DNA from: Desulfotomaculum nigrificans DSM 574
GTDB taxonomy: Bacteria; Bacillota; Desulfotomaculia; Desulfotomaculales; Desulfotomaculaceae
Direction of reading: 5' to 3'
Assembly (NCBI RefSeq): GCF_000189755.2
Contig: NZ_KI912183.1
Span: 2,172,257-2,236,256, forward strand
DNA: 64,000 nucleotides
Under the pieces are notes generated by a model that was given only the letters and a program-made list of their open reading frames with translations, had not been told where the DNA came from and ran no database searches. Made by a program: the position numbers and the translations under genes. Numbering within the stretch: position 1 is the first letter of the stretch; every line of letters starts with the position of its first letter. This document shows, piece by piece, positions 47,515 through 56,545 of the stretch.

Positions 47515-48909
47515 TTACTTGTTAACCGGAGGGTAAAGGGCAGTACCAACCAGGTCGATGAGACCTTTAACCTCTACGCCCAGTTTGTGCTCTTCAACCA
47601 TCGGGTATAGTTGGGCCTTACAGATGGAGCAGGGAGCACAGAGAATACCGTTACCATCTTTGCCTACCCCGGTGGTGCGAACCTGCTCAGCCTTTTTAGC
47701 CGAGAACTTGATGCGCAGGTCATACATTTCCGGATCGTCAAAGAGGATGGCTGAACCACCGCCGCAGCAGAAGTTGCGCTCGCGGTTGGGAGTCATTTCC
47801 ACGAAATTGGTCACACTGGCATTGATAACTGTGCGCAGGGTTTCGCTCATGTTACAAGCCCGGACAAAGTTACAGGGGTCATGCAATGTAACAGGCCTGT
47901 TGTTAACCTCTTTGTTTAGTTTAAGGGCACCATTCTTGATGTAATAAGACACTTCATCATGAATGTGCACAATGGGAATGCGCAGCGGGCGATCCAGCAT
48001 ACCTGGCAGGTACATCTTACCGGTACGCCAGCCGTGACCGCACTCACCCCAAACAACCTTCTTGCAGCCAAGTTTTAGGGCTTCGTCAATAACCCGCATA
48101 CAGTTGGCCCGCATGGTGGCCCGCTGGTCAAAGAGCAGCCCGAAGTTACCGGCCTCGGCAATGGCACTGCTCATGGTCCAGTTGATGCCCAGGTAGTGGA
48201 AGAACTTGGCCGCCCCCATCATGGTGTTGGGGTTTAACAGGAAGTCGGCGGAAGACGGGATATACAGCACATCGGAGTTTGGTTTATCAATGGGAATCTT
48301 GATTTCTACTCCGGTTTCATCCAACATTTCTTCTTCCAGGAATTCACAGGTATCTGCCAGACCCGGTTTCGGTAGACCGGTATGGTTTCCTGTTTTCTCC
48401 ATGGCCGCACCTACGGAAGCGTGCAGTTTTGGTACCATACCCAGCCAGTGCAGTAACTGGCGACCGGCCATGGTTACTTCACAGGTGTCCAGTCCAAAGG
48501 GGCATACCAGGGAGCACCGGCGGCACTCATTGCACTGGTAGTAGTATGAAAACATTTTTTCCAGGTCTTCCAGCTCCAGATCTTTAGCCCCGATAAACCG
48601 GCCCAGGAATCTTCCTTCCGGGGTGAAGTAGCGTTTATAAACCTTACGCAACAGGTCAGCCCGGTTAGTAGGAATATTGTAGGGGTCCCTGGTACCCAGA
48701 TAGGTATGGCAGTTTTCGGCACAGGCTCCACATTTGGTGCAGGACTCAAAGGTAATCATCAGGGAGCGGAACTTTTGGCCCAGTTCATTCAGGTGCTTTA
48801 AGGCTACCTCCACCTTTTGGTCATCGGGAACCGGGTTGATGTGGATTTTCAGCATATCAGCAGCACTGGCTTTAACCGGCTGCTTTAAACCAGTTTCAGT
48901 TAACGGCAT
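47515..48909 (-). CDS. dsrK: DsrK, heterodisulfide reductase-like catalytic subunit
   Basis: 464 residues, soluble. Two ferredoxin-type clusters (CTKCGACAENCHTYLG near 57-72 and CNECRRCSLVCPFGLDTCEV near 130-149), then two CCG-type domains with CNFVRACNMSET and RNFCCGGGSAILF, the likely special [4Fe-4S] site that reduces the DsrC trisulfide. The ATG immediately follows the dsrM stop. Belongs with the membrane partner DsrM and DsrC. Confidence 0.95.
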   Translation of the reverse strand: MPLTETGLKQPVKASAADMLKIHINPVPDDQKVEVALKHLNELGQKFRSLMITFESCTKCGACAENCHTYLGTRDPYNIPTNRADLLRKVYKRYFTPEGRFLGRFIGAKDLELEDLEKMFSYYYQCNECRRCSLVCPFGLDTCEVTMAGRQLLHWLGMVPKLHASVGAAMEKTGNHTGLPKPGLADTCEFLEEEMLDETGVEIKIPIDKPNSDVLYIPSSADFLLNPNTMMGAAKFFHYLGINWTMSSAIAEAGNFGLLFDQRATMRANCMRVIDEALKLGCKKVVWGECGHGWRTGKMYLPGMLDRPLRIPIVHIHDEVSYYIKNGALKLNKEVNNRPVTLHDPCNFVRACNMSETLRTVINASVTNFVEMTPNRERNFCCGGGSAILFDDPEMYDLRIKFSAKKAEQVRTTGVGKDGNGILCAPCSICKAQLYPMVEEHKLGVEVKGLIDLVGTALYPPVNK

Positions 48910-49725
48910 TTAATGCACCCCCCCTGAAGCAGATTGGCCGCCAGAAACGGCATGACCGGTACCACCCACCGGTGCACCGGGTAGACCGGGAGCAGGTTCA
49001 ACATAGGGACGATTAATGATCCACCGGTGAGCAAACATACCAAATACGTGCAGCAGTTTGCTGAAGGGGAAGATAATCATCAGAATTTGCACCAGCAGTA
49101 AGTGGAGAACAAATAAAGGCTTATGCATAACCTCCATATCCGGGGTTATGGGTGTCAGGGTTATTAAGTTGATCACATAATCCCGCACCGGTGCATATTC
49201 AATACCCCAGGCAGGAACAAAACGCATAAAGTTACCAACGGAAACAATGGCAATCAGCAGCAGCAAGTGAGCGTAATCACTGGGGGCAGAAATCTGCTTT
49301 ACTTCATTGACGGCCATACGCCGGTATAACAGGTACAGCAAACCAACCAGCAACAGCACCCCGAAAGATGTACCCAGCAAGTTAGACAGATACTCACTCA
49401 GTTCGGGCGAAGTGAGCCCAATGTAGTAAAATTGCAGACCTAAAAGACCAATACCCATGACGTGGCCGCCTAAGATGAAAAATAATGCAACGTGCATGAG
49501 CCAGGCGCCGCTCCAAAGGGGCTTATCAGCCTTATACAGGCTGCGGAAGAAAACTACTTCCTTGGCAATATCCAAAATAGCACCGGCCTGAGTTGTGGGT
49601 GCCGGGGTCAGGGTAATGTTGTGCACAATGCGGGCATTGGCCCATCTACCCAACCTGTACAGAAGTCCTATCACAAAAATCGGAAGAGCAATATAAGGCA
49701 GAATTTGTAAAATGAAGTAGGTCAC
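48910..49725 (-). CDS. dsrM: DsrM, membrane cytochrome b-like subunit
   Basis: 271 residues with five to six membrane helices, of the NarI-like diheme cytochrome b type. Candidate heme histidines: LMHVALFFILGGHVMGIG near 87-104 and the HLLLVQILMIIFPFSKLLHV helix near 213-232. It passes electrons from menaquinol to DsrK. The Gly/Ser-rich tail GGTGHAVSGGQSASGGVH is an odd soluble ending. Only DsrMK is present here; the DsrJOP subunits of Gram-negative sulfate reducers are absent, as expected in Firmicutes. GTG start after GGAGGTG. Confidence 0.94.
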   Translation of the reverse strand: MTYFILQILPYIALPIFVIGLLYRLGRWANARIVHNITLTPAPTTQAGAILDIAKEVVFFRSLYKADKPLWSGAWLMHVALFFILGGHVMGIGLLGLQFYYIGLTSPELSEYLSNLLGTSFGVLLLVGLLYLLYRRMAVNEVKQISAPSDYAHLLLLIAIVSVGNFMRFVPAWGIEYAPVRDYVINLITLTPITPDMEVMHKPLFVLHLLLVQILMIIFPFSKLLHVFGMFAHRWIINRPYVEPAPGLPGAPVGGTGHAVSGGQSASGGVH

Positions 49726-49783
49726 CGTTGCACCTCCTTTGATTTCTCAAAGCTGATTTTGTCCAGGCTTAAATTAAAAACAA

Positions 49784-49972
49784 TTACATTTCCTGCAGGG
49801 AGCATGCTTCGTTAGGGCAAGTTACAACACAGGTTTCACAGCCCATGCAATCTGTTTCTGCGCCGGTCACCTGGGCTTTGCCATCAACCATGCCGAGGAT
49901 GCCAGCCGGACAAGCATCGATGCATTCGCCACAGCCTTCGCACTTATCGGCACTGATGGAAACAACATACAT
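49784..49972 (-). CDS. Small 2x[4Fe-4S] ferredoxin-like protein
   Basis: 62 residues from the ATG at 49972, 8 bp after AAAGGAGG (the longer frame is leader). Two CxxCxxCxxxCP motifs: CEGCGECIDACPAGI (residues 12-26) and CMGCETCVVTCPNE (42-55). It is the first gene of the ferredoxin-dsrM-dsrK-dsrC-dsrN series, so it probably exchanges electrons with DsrMK. Spacing to dsrM is 58 bp. Confidence 0.9.
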   Translation of the reverse strand: MYVVSISADKCEGCGECIDACPAGILGMVDGKAQVTGAETDCMGCETCVVTCPNEACSLQEM

Positions 49973-50461
49973 TCCACATACCTCCTTTAGTGAAAATTTT
50001 AATTCTGGGGGTTGGGGTGGTTCATCACTTGCCAACTGACGAACATGCCTAAATAAAAAAGGGGTTTTAGGGCATGCCAACCCCTTGTTGGTCTTATAAT
50101 GGCTATTTCGTTACAACTAAAATTATTCCTTCTGGAAATCGTCACTTTTTTTTGAAAATGCCTACCCTATGGCCGGCACAAAAATTTCATGGTATAACTA
50201 TTCTATGCTTCAGCTTGTACTATAGAAATATAACATTTATTATTATGTTACGTAAAGATCCCCTGGCTGACTTTGTCGGACAGATTGGCTTTCTTATTTA
50301 ATTTTACTCCTTAATTATCCGTTATTCAAACATAAGAACAGTCTTTACCAGTTTATTGGTATGCACATTTTTTCAGGCATTGCGACATTATTAGCCGGTT
50401 GTGGTTTTTAAGGGTAGGATTTTTAGGCCGGCCGGAGAAACTAATTAAAGGAGGTGATTTT
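49973..50461. other. Divergent promoter region between the ferredoxin-dsr and ylbF-like transcripts
   Basis: About 490 bp of AT-rich DNA between a minus-strand and a plus-strand gene. On the minus strand TATAAG at 50093-50098 could be a -10. The plus side ends in AAAGGAGGTGATTTT, the ribosome-binding site of the next gene. Apart from the terminator-like stem reported separately, no recognised element. Confidence 0.5.
50059..50086 (-). terminator. Terminator-like hairpin in the ferredoxin-dsrMK leader
   Basis: On the minus strand AAGGGGTT pairs with AACCCCTT across a 12-nt loop, then TTTTATTT. No gene precedes it on that strand, so it lies in the leader of the dsr transcript and would act as an attenuator. 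Confidence 0.65.
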
Positions 50462-50881
50462 ATGTCGGTTTACCAAATGGCCGTAGAATTAGGCAAAAAA
50501 TTATCCACTACTCCGGAATATGCCAGGGTACAGGAAACTCAGCAGGCGGTCAGAGAAAACCAGGAAGCCCGGGCCCTGGTTAAGGATTTTCAAGATTTGC
50601 AAAAGGCCTATAACCGGATGCAAATGATGGGTCACCAGCTGACCAAAGAAAACCTGGAAAAATTAGCCGAACTGGAAAAGCGTGCATCGGCCCATCCTCT
50701 GGTTAAGGATTATCTGGATGCCCAAAACGCTTTTTATGAAGTGGTTAATATGGTTAATCTTAAGATACAAGAGGGACTCACAGGCAGGTCGTTCAGCGAA
50801 GAGGCAGAGCCGCAGGAACATGGCGGTTGCAGCTGTTCTGCCAACGACAGCGGTATCTGCGGTTCCTGTTCCGGATGTTAG
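50462..50881 (+). CDS. YlbF/YmcA-family protein with cysteine-rich tail
   Basis: 139 residues from the ATG at 50462 after AAAGGAGGTG. Residues 1-110 are helical (ELGKKLSTTPEYARVQETQQ, then NRMQMMGHQLTKENLEKLAE), the YlbF/YmcA fold. The tail is Cys-rich: CSCSANDSGICGSCSGC. In Bacillus, YlbF joins YmcA and YaaT in a complex that carries iron-sulfur clusters and steers sporulation, competence and mRNA processing. The paralogues are not in this window. Plus strand, own terminators. Confidence 0.85.
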   Translation: MSVYQMAVELGKKLSTTPEYARVQETQQAVRENQEARALVKDFQDLQKAYNRMQMMGHQLTKENLEKLAELEKRASAHPLVKDYLDAQNAFYEVVNMVNLKIQEGLTGRSFSEEAEPQEHGGCSCSANDSGICGSCSGC

Positions 50882-50885
50882 GTTT

Positions 50886-50917
50886 AAAAGAGGCTAACCC
50901 AAAGGTTGGCCTCTTTT
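50886..50917 (+). terminator. First terminator after the YlbF-like gene
   Basis: AAAAGAGGCTAACC pairs with GGTTGGCCTCTTTT (one G-T pair). Symmetric, so it may serve the opposite TRAP operon as well. Confidence 0.8.
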
Positions 50918-50939
50918 AGTTTGGCTGGCTTATCCAGCC

Positions 50940-50985
50940 GCAGGGACTTCTGTTATCCACCGTCCGGGATAACAGAAGTCCCTGC
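50940..50985 (+). terminator. Second, perfect 19-bp hairpin terminator
   Basis: GCAGGGACTTCTGTTATCC pairs perfectly with its complement across 8 nt, followed by TTGCTTTTTGCTTTT on the plus strand. Unusually long and perfect for a terminator. Confidence 0.7.
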
Positions 50986-51027
50986 TTGCTTTTTGCTTTT
51001 AAATTTTCAACTTTGTCACTCTAACCA

Positions 51028-52986
51028 TTAGTTAGCACTGACAGATGGTTGTTTTTGTTTTTGATACCTTACCCGTTGCATGATAAAGGCACAGATCAGC
51101 AGCAGCAAGCCAATCAGGTCGGTAATGGTATGCGGGTCAATTAGTAACAGCCCGCCAATGAAAAACAGAACTTGATCCAGTAAACGAGTCCTGGTTAACA
51201 GGTAACCGGAAAGGGCTGCTGCCACGGCAGTCATCCCTACCAGTGAGGTTACCGTCATCATTAATACCTTTGGCAGGGTGGTGTTAACCATCAACAGGGA
51301 TGGCGACATGACAAAAATATAAGGTATTAAAAAGGCGGCAATGGCCAGTTTGGAAGCGTTAAATGCCGTTTTCATCGGGTCGCTTCTGGCGATACCGGAA
51401 CCGGCAAAGGCTGCCAGGGCCACCGGCGGGGTAACGTCCGCAATGATACCAAAGTAGAACACAAACATATGAGCTGCCAGCACCGGTACCCCCAATTGAA
51501 CTAAGGTGGGCGCCGCAATGGTGGAGGTAATTACATAGTTAGCTGTGGTGGGTACACCCATCCCTAATATCAGGGATGTAACCATGGTAAAGACCAGGGT
51601 GGGCAGCAACTGACCATGGGCCAGATCAATCAAGGCTGAACCAAGTTTCAGGCCAAGACCTGTCTTGGTCACTACGCCGATGATGATACCGGCAGTGGCA
51701 CAGGCAATTACCACACCTACGGCAGCCCGGGCCCCCTCTTCTAATCCTTTAATGATATCCATAAAGGAAATCCGGGTGGATCTACGCAGCATGGAAGCAG
51801 CAACGGCCAGGACAATGGCCCACAGGGCAGCCATCATGGGGGTTTTACCGCTGACCAGCAAATAAATAATGGCAGCCAGGGGTAGGGCCAGGTGCCCTCT
51901 TTCTAACAGTATCTGGCCAATTTTAGGCAACTGCTCCCGGGGAATGCCTTTAAGTCCTGTTCTTTTGGCCTCCAGGTGGACACCAATCCAGATACCGGTA
52001 AAGTAAAGTACGGCCGGGATAGCAGCTGCCTTTACTATATCAATATAAGGCACACCTACAAACTCAGCCATTAAGAAGGCTGCCGCACCCATAATTGGCG
52101 GCATCAACTGGCCTCCGGTGGAAGCAGCTGCTTCTACGGCACCGGCAAATTCCGGCCGGTAACCCAGGCTTTTCATCATGGGAATGGTAAAGCTGCCGGT
52201 CCCCGCTACGTTACCTACGGAACTGCCGGAAACAGTGCCCATCAGGGCACTGGAGAGTACCGCTACTTTGGCCGGGCCTCCGCTGGCCCAACCGGCAATG
52301 GCATTGGCCAGGTCAATAAAGAACTTGCCCAGCCCGGTCTTTTCCAAATAGGCCCCAAACAAAATGAACAGGAAAATAAAGGTCGATGATACACCCAGGG
52401 GAATACCAAATATCCCTTCTGTGGTGTAGAACAGGTGCCCCACCAGTTGTTCCAGGTTGGTGCCCTGATGGGCAAAGACTCCGGGCAGGTAAGGCCCGGC
52501 AAAGGCATAGGCCACAAAGCCGGTGGCCACAATGACAATGGGCCAGCCCACTACCCGGCGGGCGGCTTCCATAATTAAAAGCACTCCCAGGGTACCCACT
52601 ACCATATCAGTGGGGGTGACCAAACCGGCTCGCAACACCAGGTCATTGTAGAACACCACAATGTACAGGGGCATGGCCACAGCAATTATAGCTAGTATAA
52701 CATCAATCCAGTGCAAATGGTTACGGGACCAGCTGCGACGGGCCGGATACAAAAGGTAGACCAGGGCCAGCGCAAAGGAAAGGTGAACCGCCCGTTGTAT
52801 TTGGGCATCTAACACCCCGAAAATGGCTGTGTAAAGTTGGAACAGGGAAAAGGCTATGGCGATAACCGCCACGATCTTGCCGTCAAGTCCGCTAAAACGC
52901 CTGTAATCAGACTCCCGGTCGTATTTGGCCATGAACTCTTCAATATTTATGCTGTCCTCCGGTGTTGTCAAATTATGCTTAGTCAA
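51028..52986 (-). CDS. TRAP transporter fused permease (TAXI type)
   Basis: 652 residues. The N-terminal part is the small DctQ-like subunit, the rest the large DctM-like subunit with about 14 further helices, fused as usual in TAXI-TRAP systems. Features: GAYLEKTGLGKFFIDLANAI, GTVSGSSVGNVAGTGSFTIP and GMGVPTTANYVITSTIAAPT. It imports organic acids driven by an ion gradient. TTG start after GGAGGGAGG. Operon: solute-binding protein, DUF1850 protein, permease. Confidence 0.92.
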   Translation of the reverse strand: MTKHNLTTPEDSINIEEFMAKYDRESDYRRFSGLDGKIVAVIAIAFSLFQLYTAIFGVLDAQIQRAVHLSFALALVYLLYPARRSWSRNHLHWIDVILAIIAVAMPLYIVVFYNDLVLRAGLVTPTDMVVGTLGVLLIMEAARRVVGWPIVIVATGFVAYAFAGPYLPGVFAHQGTNLEQLVGHLFYTTEGIFGIPLGVSSTFIFLFILFGAYLEKTGLGKFFIDLANAIAGWASGGPAKVAVLSSALMGTVSGSSVGNVAGTGSFTIPMMKSLGYRPEFAGAVEAAASTGGQLMPPIMGAAAFLMAEFVGVPYIDIVKAAAIPAVLYFTGIWIGVHLEAKRTGLKGIPREQLPKIGQILLERGHLALPLAAIIYLLVSGKTPMMAALWAIVLAVAASMLRRSTRISFMDIIKGLEEGARAAVGVVIACATAGIIIGVVTKTGLGLKLGSALIDLAHGQLLPTLVFTMVTSLILGMGVPTTANYVITSTIAAPTLVQLGVPVLAAHMFVFYFGIIADVTPPVALAAFAGSGIARSDPMKTAFNASKLAIAAFLIPYIFVMSPSLLMVNTTLPKVLMMTVTSLVGMTAVAAALSGYLLTRTRLLDQVLFFIGGLLLIDPHTITDLIGLLLLICAFIMQRVRYQKQKQPSVSAN

Positions 52987-52989
52987 TTT

Positions 52990-53508
52990 TTACCTCCCTC
53001 CCAGGGTCATCTGCCAAATGATTTTTGCTACGGTGCATGGTTTTACCTGTATTTTAACTAATGAATCGGCTTTAAAATAACTGCTAAAAGGATACTTTTT
53101 ACCCCGGTACACTAAAACTTGCTTGTTCAATGGCACAAAACCAAGGTTAATTTCTTTAAACCGGCGTTTTAGACCTGTAAGCACAAACTCCCCGTGATGG
53201 TTCTCCAGTTTGCCTTCAGAGGGCAAATACGGAGTTCCTACGCCATAGGCCTTAAAGGTGGTGGATGTCAATTGCAACTGATTCCCCGGTGCCAACACGA
53301 AGTTCTCACGCACCGGGGTCTTTAATACCGAGTGAATATATTCAAGGGAACAGGTTTTATCAAATAGCATTGGCAGCATTAAAACCGGGCTACCTGCCTG
53401 CTCACTCACCAGCAAGGTAGGCAGCGGCACCAAAAACAGGAGCAGCAGGATGATTAAGACCAATCCCGCCGCCACTGCCCTGGCCCGCTGCCTGAACCAA
53501 CCGGTCAT
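52990..53508 (-). CDS. DUF1850 protein of the TAXI-TRAP system
   Basis: 172 residues: an N-terminal membrane anchor (AVAAGLVLIILLLLFLVPLP) and an extracytoplasmic beta-rich domain. The YIHSVLKTPVRENFVL segment fits DUF1850, which is regularly encoded between TAXI solute-binding and permease genes. Its role in transport is unknown. ATG start with a weak ribosome-binding site, 14 bp after the preceding stop. Confidence 0.82.
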   Translation of the reverse strand: MTGWFRQRARAVAAGLVLIILLLLFLVPLPTLLVSEQAGSPVLMLPMLFDKTCSLEYIHSVLKTPVRENFVLAPGNQLQLTSTTFKAYGVGTPYLPSEGKLENHHGEFVLTGLKRRFKEINLGFVPLNKQVLVYRGKKYPFSSYFKADSLVKIQVKPCTVAKIIWQMTLGGR

Positions 53509-53522
53509 TTTTAAGTAATACC

Positions 53523-54509
53523 TTACTTCTCGTTAAAGTATTTCTCTGCACCAGGATGCATGGGGATGGACAGACCGTCTTTAGCAGATTCCTTGCTGAT
53601 GAATTTACCTACGGAGTGAGCGGCTTTCAGTTGTTCCAGGTTAGTAAAAATAGCCTTGGTAATGTCATAAGCAGTTTGCTCATCCATCTTATCGGTTACC
53701 ACCAGCATAGCCTTGGTACCCAGGGCTATTACATCCTGCTCCTGGTTAGGATAGGTTTTGGCCGGGATAGTTATTTTGGTGTAGTAAGGATATTTCTTAA
53801 CCAGTTGCTCAGCTTTATCATTATCAATGGACAGCAATACTACCTTATGTTGCGCCGCAATATCCTGAATGGCCGCGGTGGGGAAACCGGCGGTAACAAA
53901 GGCAGCATCAATGTTACCGTCCTTCAGACCGTTGGCTGCTTCAGCGAAGGACAGGTACTGCGGGGTGATGTCGTTAAAGGTGATGCCGTAAGCTTCTAAT
54001 ACCTGCCGGGCATTGGCAGTAACACTGCTCCCGGCGGCGCCCACGGCTACTTTTTTACCCTTCAGGTCAGCAATGCTCTTGATGCCGTTTTTCTCTAAAG
54101 TGACAATCTGTACGGTTTCGGGATAAATGGTGGCCAGGGCCTTTAACCCGTTGACCTTTTTATCTTTAAACATTTCGGTACCATTGGCGGCATAGTAAGC
54201 AATGTCGTTTTGCACAAAGGCTAATTGCACACTGCCATTGGTTAACATATTGATGTTGGCCACGGATGCACCGGTTGATTGGGCAGTGGCATTGGCCCCG
54301 GGGATATTCTTATTCAGAATTTCCGCAATGGCGCCGCCCAATGGATAATAAACCCCAGCGGTACCGCCGGTGGCGATATTGATAAACTTTTTACCGGCAG
54401 CCTTTTGATCAGCCTTTTGCTCACCGGTAGAAGAACCACAACCAGCAATTAGTGCTAACATAGCCAGTGCCACCAGTAAAGCAAGTCCACGTTTAGTTAA
54501 TTTTAACAT
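53523..54509 (-). CDS. TAXI-family TRAP solute-binding lipoprotein
   Basis: Extracytoplasmic receptor. 328 residues: lipobox LIAGC with signal peptide (GLALLVALAMLALIAGC), then the TAXI signature region FINIATGGTAGVYYPLGGAI near 42-61 and ATAQSTGASVANINML near 75-90. Binds a carboxylate substrate and delivers it to the fused permease. GGAGGC site before ATG. First gene of the TRAP operon. Confidence 0.93.
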   Translation of the reverse strand: MLKLTKRGLALLVALAMLALIAGCGSSTGEQKADQKAAGKKFINIATGGTAGVYYPLGGAIAEILNKNIPGANATAQSTGASVANINMLTNGSVQLAFVQNDIAYYAANGTEMFKDKKVNGLKALATIYPETVQIVTLEKNGIKSIADLKGKKVAVGAAGSSVTANARQVLEAYGITFNDITPQYLSFAEAANGLKDGNIDAAFVTAGFPTAAIQDIAAQHKVVLLSIDNDKAEQLVKKYPYYTKITIPAKTYPNQEQDVIALGTKAMLVVTDKMDEQTAYDITKAIFTNLEQLKAAHSVGKFISKESAKDGLSIPMHPGAEKYFNEK

Positions 54510-54651
54510 TAGTACGCCTCCTAATCTTTATTGTTTTTGGTATGGTACAAGACCTATTGCCTGCGGTTCTCCCCCCTCTGACATACAATTTATTAAATTG
54601 AGGTTTCTTCACCTTCTAATAATTTGTACAGATATAATTTATAACTAAAAG

Positions 54652-54680
54652 CAAAAAAATCCTGCTGCCGGAAGCAGCAG
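54652..54680 (-). terminator. Terminator after rsmF
   Basis: CTGCTGC pairs with GCAGCAG around 5 nt, followed by GATTTTTTT on the minus strand. Confidence 0.85.
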
Positions 54681-54747
54681 AATTAAAATTTATCGATGTA
54701 AGTTAATACCTATGCAATCATTTTTAGGTAAAGCCAAAGGCCCGGAA

Positions 54748-56094
54748 CTACAACCACCTGAGCCCCTTTGGATAATGATTTTTTAGTTGTCCCCGGACCA
54801 ATTTCCCCCAACCCAGGGGATAACCGTCCACGGTAACCACTGTCCAACCCTGTTCACCACTCTGTACCGGCAGGCTTTCTCCTTTTAGATAGCGGTAAAC
54901 CTCTTGGCTGTCCGGGTCTAAACTAATACTGCGCTGCCACCGGCCTGCCGGGAGGGCCATGGCCAGGGCGTGGGCGGGTTCAAATCTATCCTTTTTAACG
55001 GTACCCAGGTGCCAGCCGGCCCGGACAATTTTTAAGCGGTTAAGATCCGGCAAGGCATCCGGCATGATATAGAGCTGGTCACCGAACAAGACATACCGGC
55101 CCTGGGGCACAAACCCCAGTACATCCTGACTAAAGGACTCTAACAGCCGGCGCACTTCCCGGGGAATGGGCTTTTCCCTGGGCTGATTGATTTTTCCCTT
55201 AGTAGGCTCGCCGCTTTTTCGCAGGCGGGCGATGAAATGTCCTTCACCTGATATCTTATGGGGCCACAGACGCACCGTATCAGGCAGATCCCCCGGCTGA
55301 AAAAAGGAGGCCTTGGGTACCGGCTCCAGTGTGAACTCGGGGTGGTTCCCTAGAAAATTTTCAATTTGCTCCTCATTCTCGGCCCGGGAGAAGGTGCAGG
55401 TGGAATAGACCATCAGCCCGCCCGGTTTTAGCATCCGCCCGGCCAGGGGAAGAATATCCTTTTGTATGACAGCGCATTGGGCAACCTTGGCCTCGGACCA
55501 GTCCGTACAGGCTTCGGGCAGCTTACGAAACATCCCCTCCCCCGAGCATGGAGCATCCACCACAATTTTATCGAAGAAACCGGCAAACCGTCCCGCCAGT
55601 TTTTCCGGTTGCTCATTAGTCACCAGAATATGGCGGGCCCCCCAGCGTTCAAGATTTTCCGATAGGGCCCTGGCCCTTTTAGCATTTATCTCATTGGCCA
55701 CCAGCAAACCGGTATGGCCCAGGCAGCCGGCGATATGGGTGGCTTTACCCCCCGGGGCGGCACATAAGTCAAGGACTTTGTCTCCTGCCTCAGGCTGCAA
55801 TACTTCTACCACCGCCATGGCACTGGGTTCCTGGATATAGTAGAGGCCGGCAGCATGGTAGGGGTGCTTACCGGGGCGGTCTGCCTCACTGTAATAAAAA
55901 CCGGTATCACACCAGGGCACCGGGGTGAGGGAAAAGGGCATGCGGGCCACAAACTCCGCCCGGTCAATCTTGAGCGGGTTTAGCCTGAGACCTTGCCGGG
56001 GCCTTTCTTGATAGCTGGCCATAAATGAGGTAAATTCCTCTTCAGTCATGGTTTCTCTCATTCTTTGGATAAACTGCACCGGTAATTGAGTCAT
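54748..56094 (-). CDS. rsmF: rRNA cytosine-C5 methyltransferase (RsmF-like)
   Basis: 448 residues: SAM-dependent NOL1/NOP2/Sun domain with VLDLCAAPGGKATHIAG near 107-123, VVDAPCSGEGMFRK near 171-184 and the catalytic TC in MVYSTCTFSRAENEEQ near 229-244. The C-terminal PUA-like extension (DQLYIMPDALPDLNRLKI onward) matches the RsmF/YebU type. Methylates 16S rRNA; exact site (m5C1407 in E. coli) is inferred. Start ATG with AGGAAG upstream. Confidence 0.9.
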   Translation of the reverse strand: MTQLPVQFIQRMRETMTEEEFTSFMASYQERPRQGLRLNPLKIDRAEFVARMPFSLTPVPWCDTGFYYSEADRPGKHPYHAAGLYYIQEPSAMAVVEVLQPEAGDKVLDLCAAPGGKATHIAGCLGHTGLLVANEINAKRARALSENLERWGARHILVTNEQPEKLAGRFAGFFDKIVVDAPCSGEGMFRKLPEACTDWSEAKVAQCAVIQKDILPLAGRMLKPGGLMVYSTCTFSRAENEEQIENFLGNHPEFTLEPVPKASFFQPGDLPDTVRLWPHKISGEGHFIARLRKSGEPTKGKINQPREKPIPREVRRLLESFSQDVLGFVPQGRYVLFGDQLYIMPDALPDLNRLKIVRAGWHLGTVKKDRFEPAHALAMALPAGRWQRSISLDPDSQEVYRYLKGESLPVQSGEQGWTVVTVDGYPLGWGKLVRGQLKNHYPKGLRWL

Positions 56095-56209
56095 CTGGTT
56101 ACTTCCTTTTCAATGGGGTTACATCTAAATAAGGGCAGACTAACTTTTCCTTAGCCTGCCCTTATATTAACAGAAAAACCTTATTCATACCAAATTATGC
56201 TATTGGCTG

Positions 56210-56545
56210 TTAGACGGTGTTATGTGACTTACTCCTGGCCACACAGCCCAACCACCGTTTTAGCAGCGGCGGGACGACAAATAAAATAAACAACAGCCGA
56301 AACATTTGATAACCGGTGATTAAGGATACATTGGCGTGAACCGGTACGGCTGTCACTCCCATCTCGGCCATGCCACCGGGCGAAGTACTTAAAAAAGTGT
56401 CCATTAACTTTAACCCGTGCAGAAAAGCAAGCAGATAACCTACAGCTAATGAAAAGGCTACTACCGCAATATTTCCGCCCAGGGTATGCTTCTTAATTCT
56501 GTTATGCTTTAATTTTGGGTCAGCCCCTGGCGTTTGATAAACCAA
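56210..56545 (-). pseudogene. AbrB-type membrane protein, N-terminally truncated
   Basis: The frame reads the last part of an AbrB-family (membrane AbrB duplication domain) protein: LAFLHGLKLMDTFLSTSPGG, then MAEMGVTAVPVHANVSLITG and a basic terminal stretch after FILFVVPPLLKRWL. Family members are usually 150-350 residues; here only about 90 family residues remain and the frame begins inside the nudC end with no ribosome-binding site or fresh start. A deletion that removed the 5' part is likely. A short real gene is possible. Confidence 0.6.
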
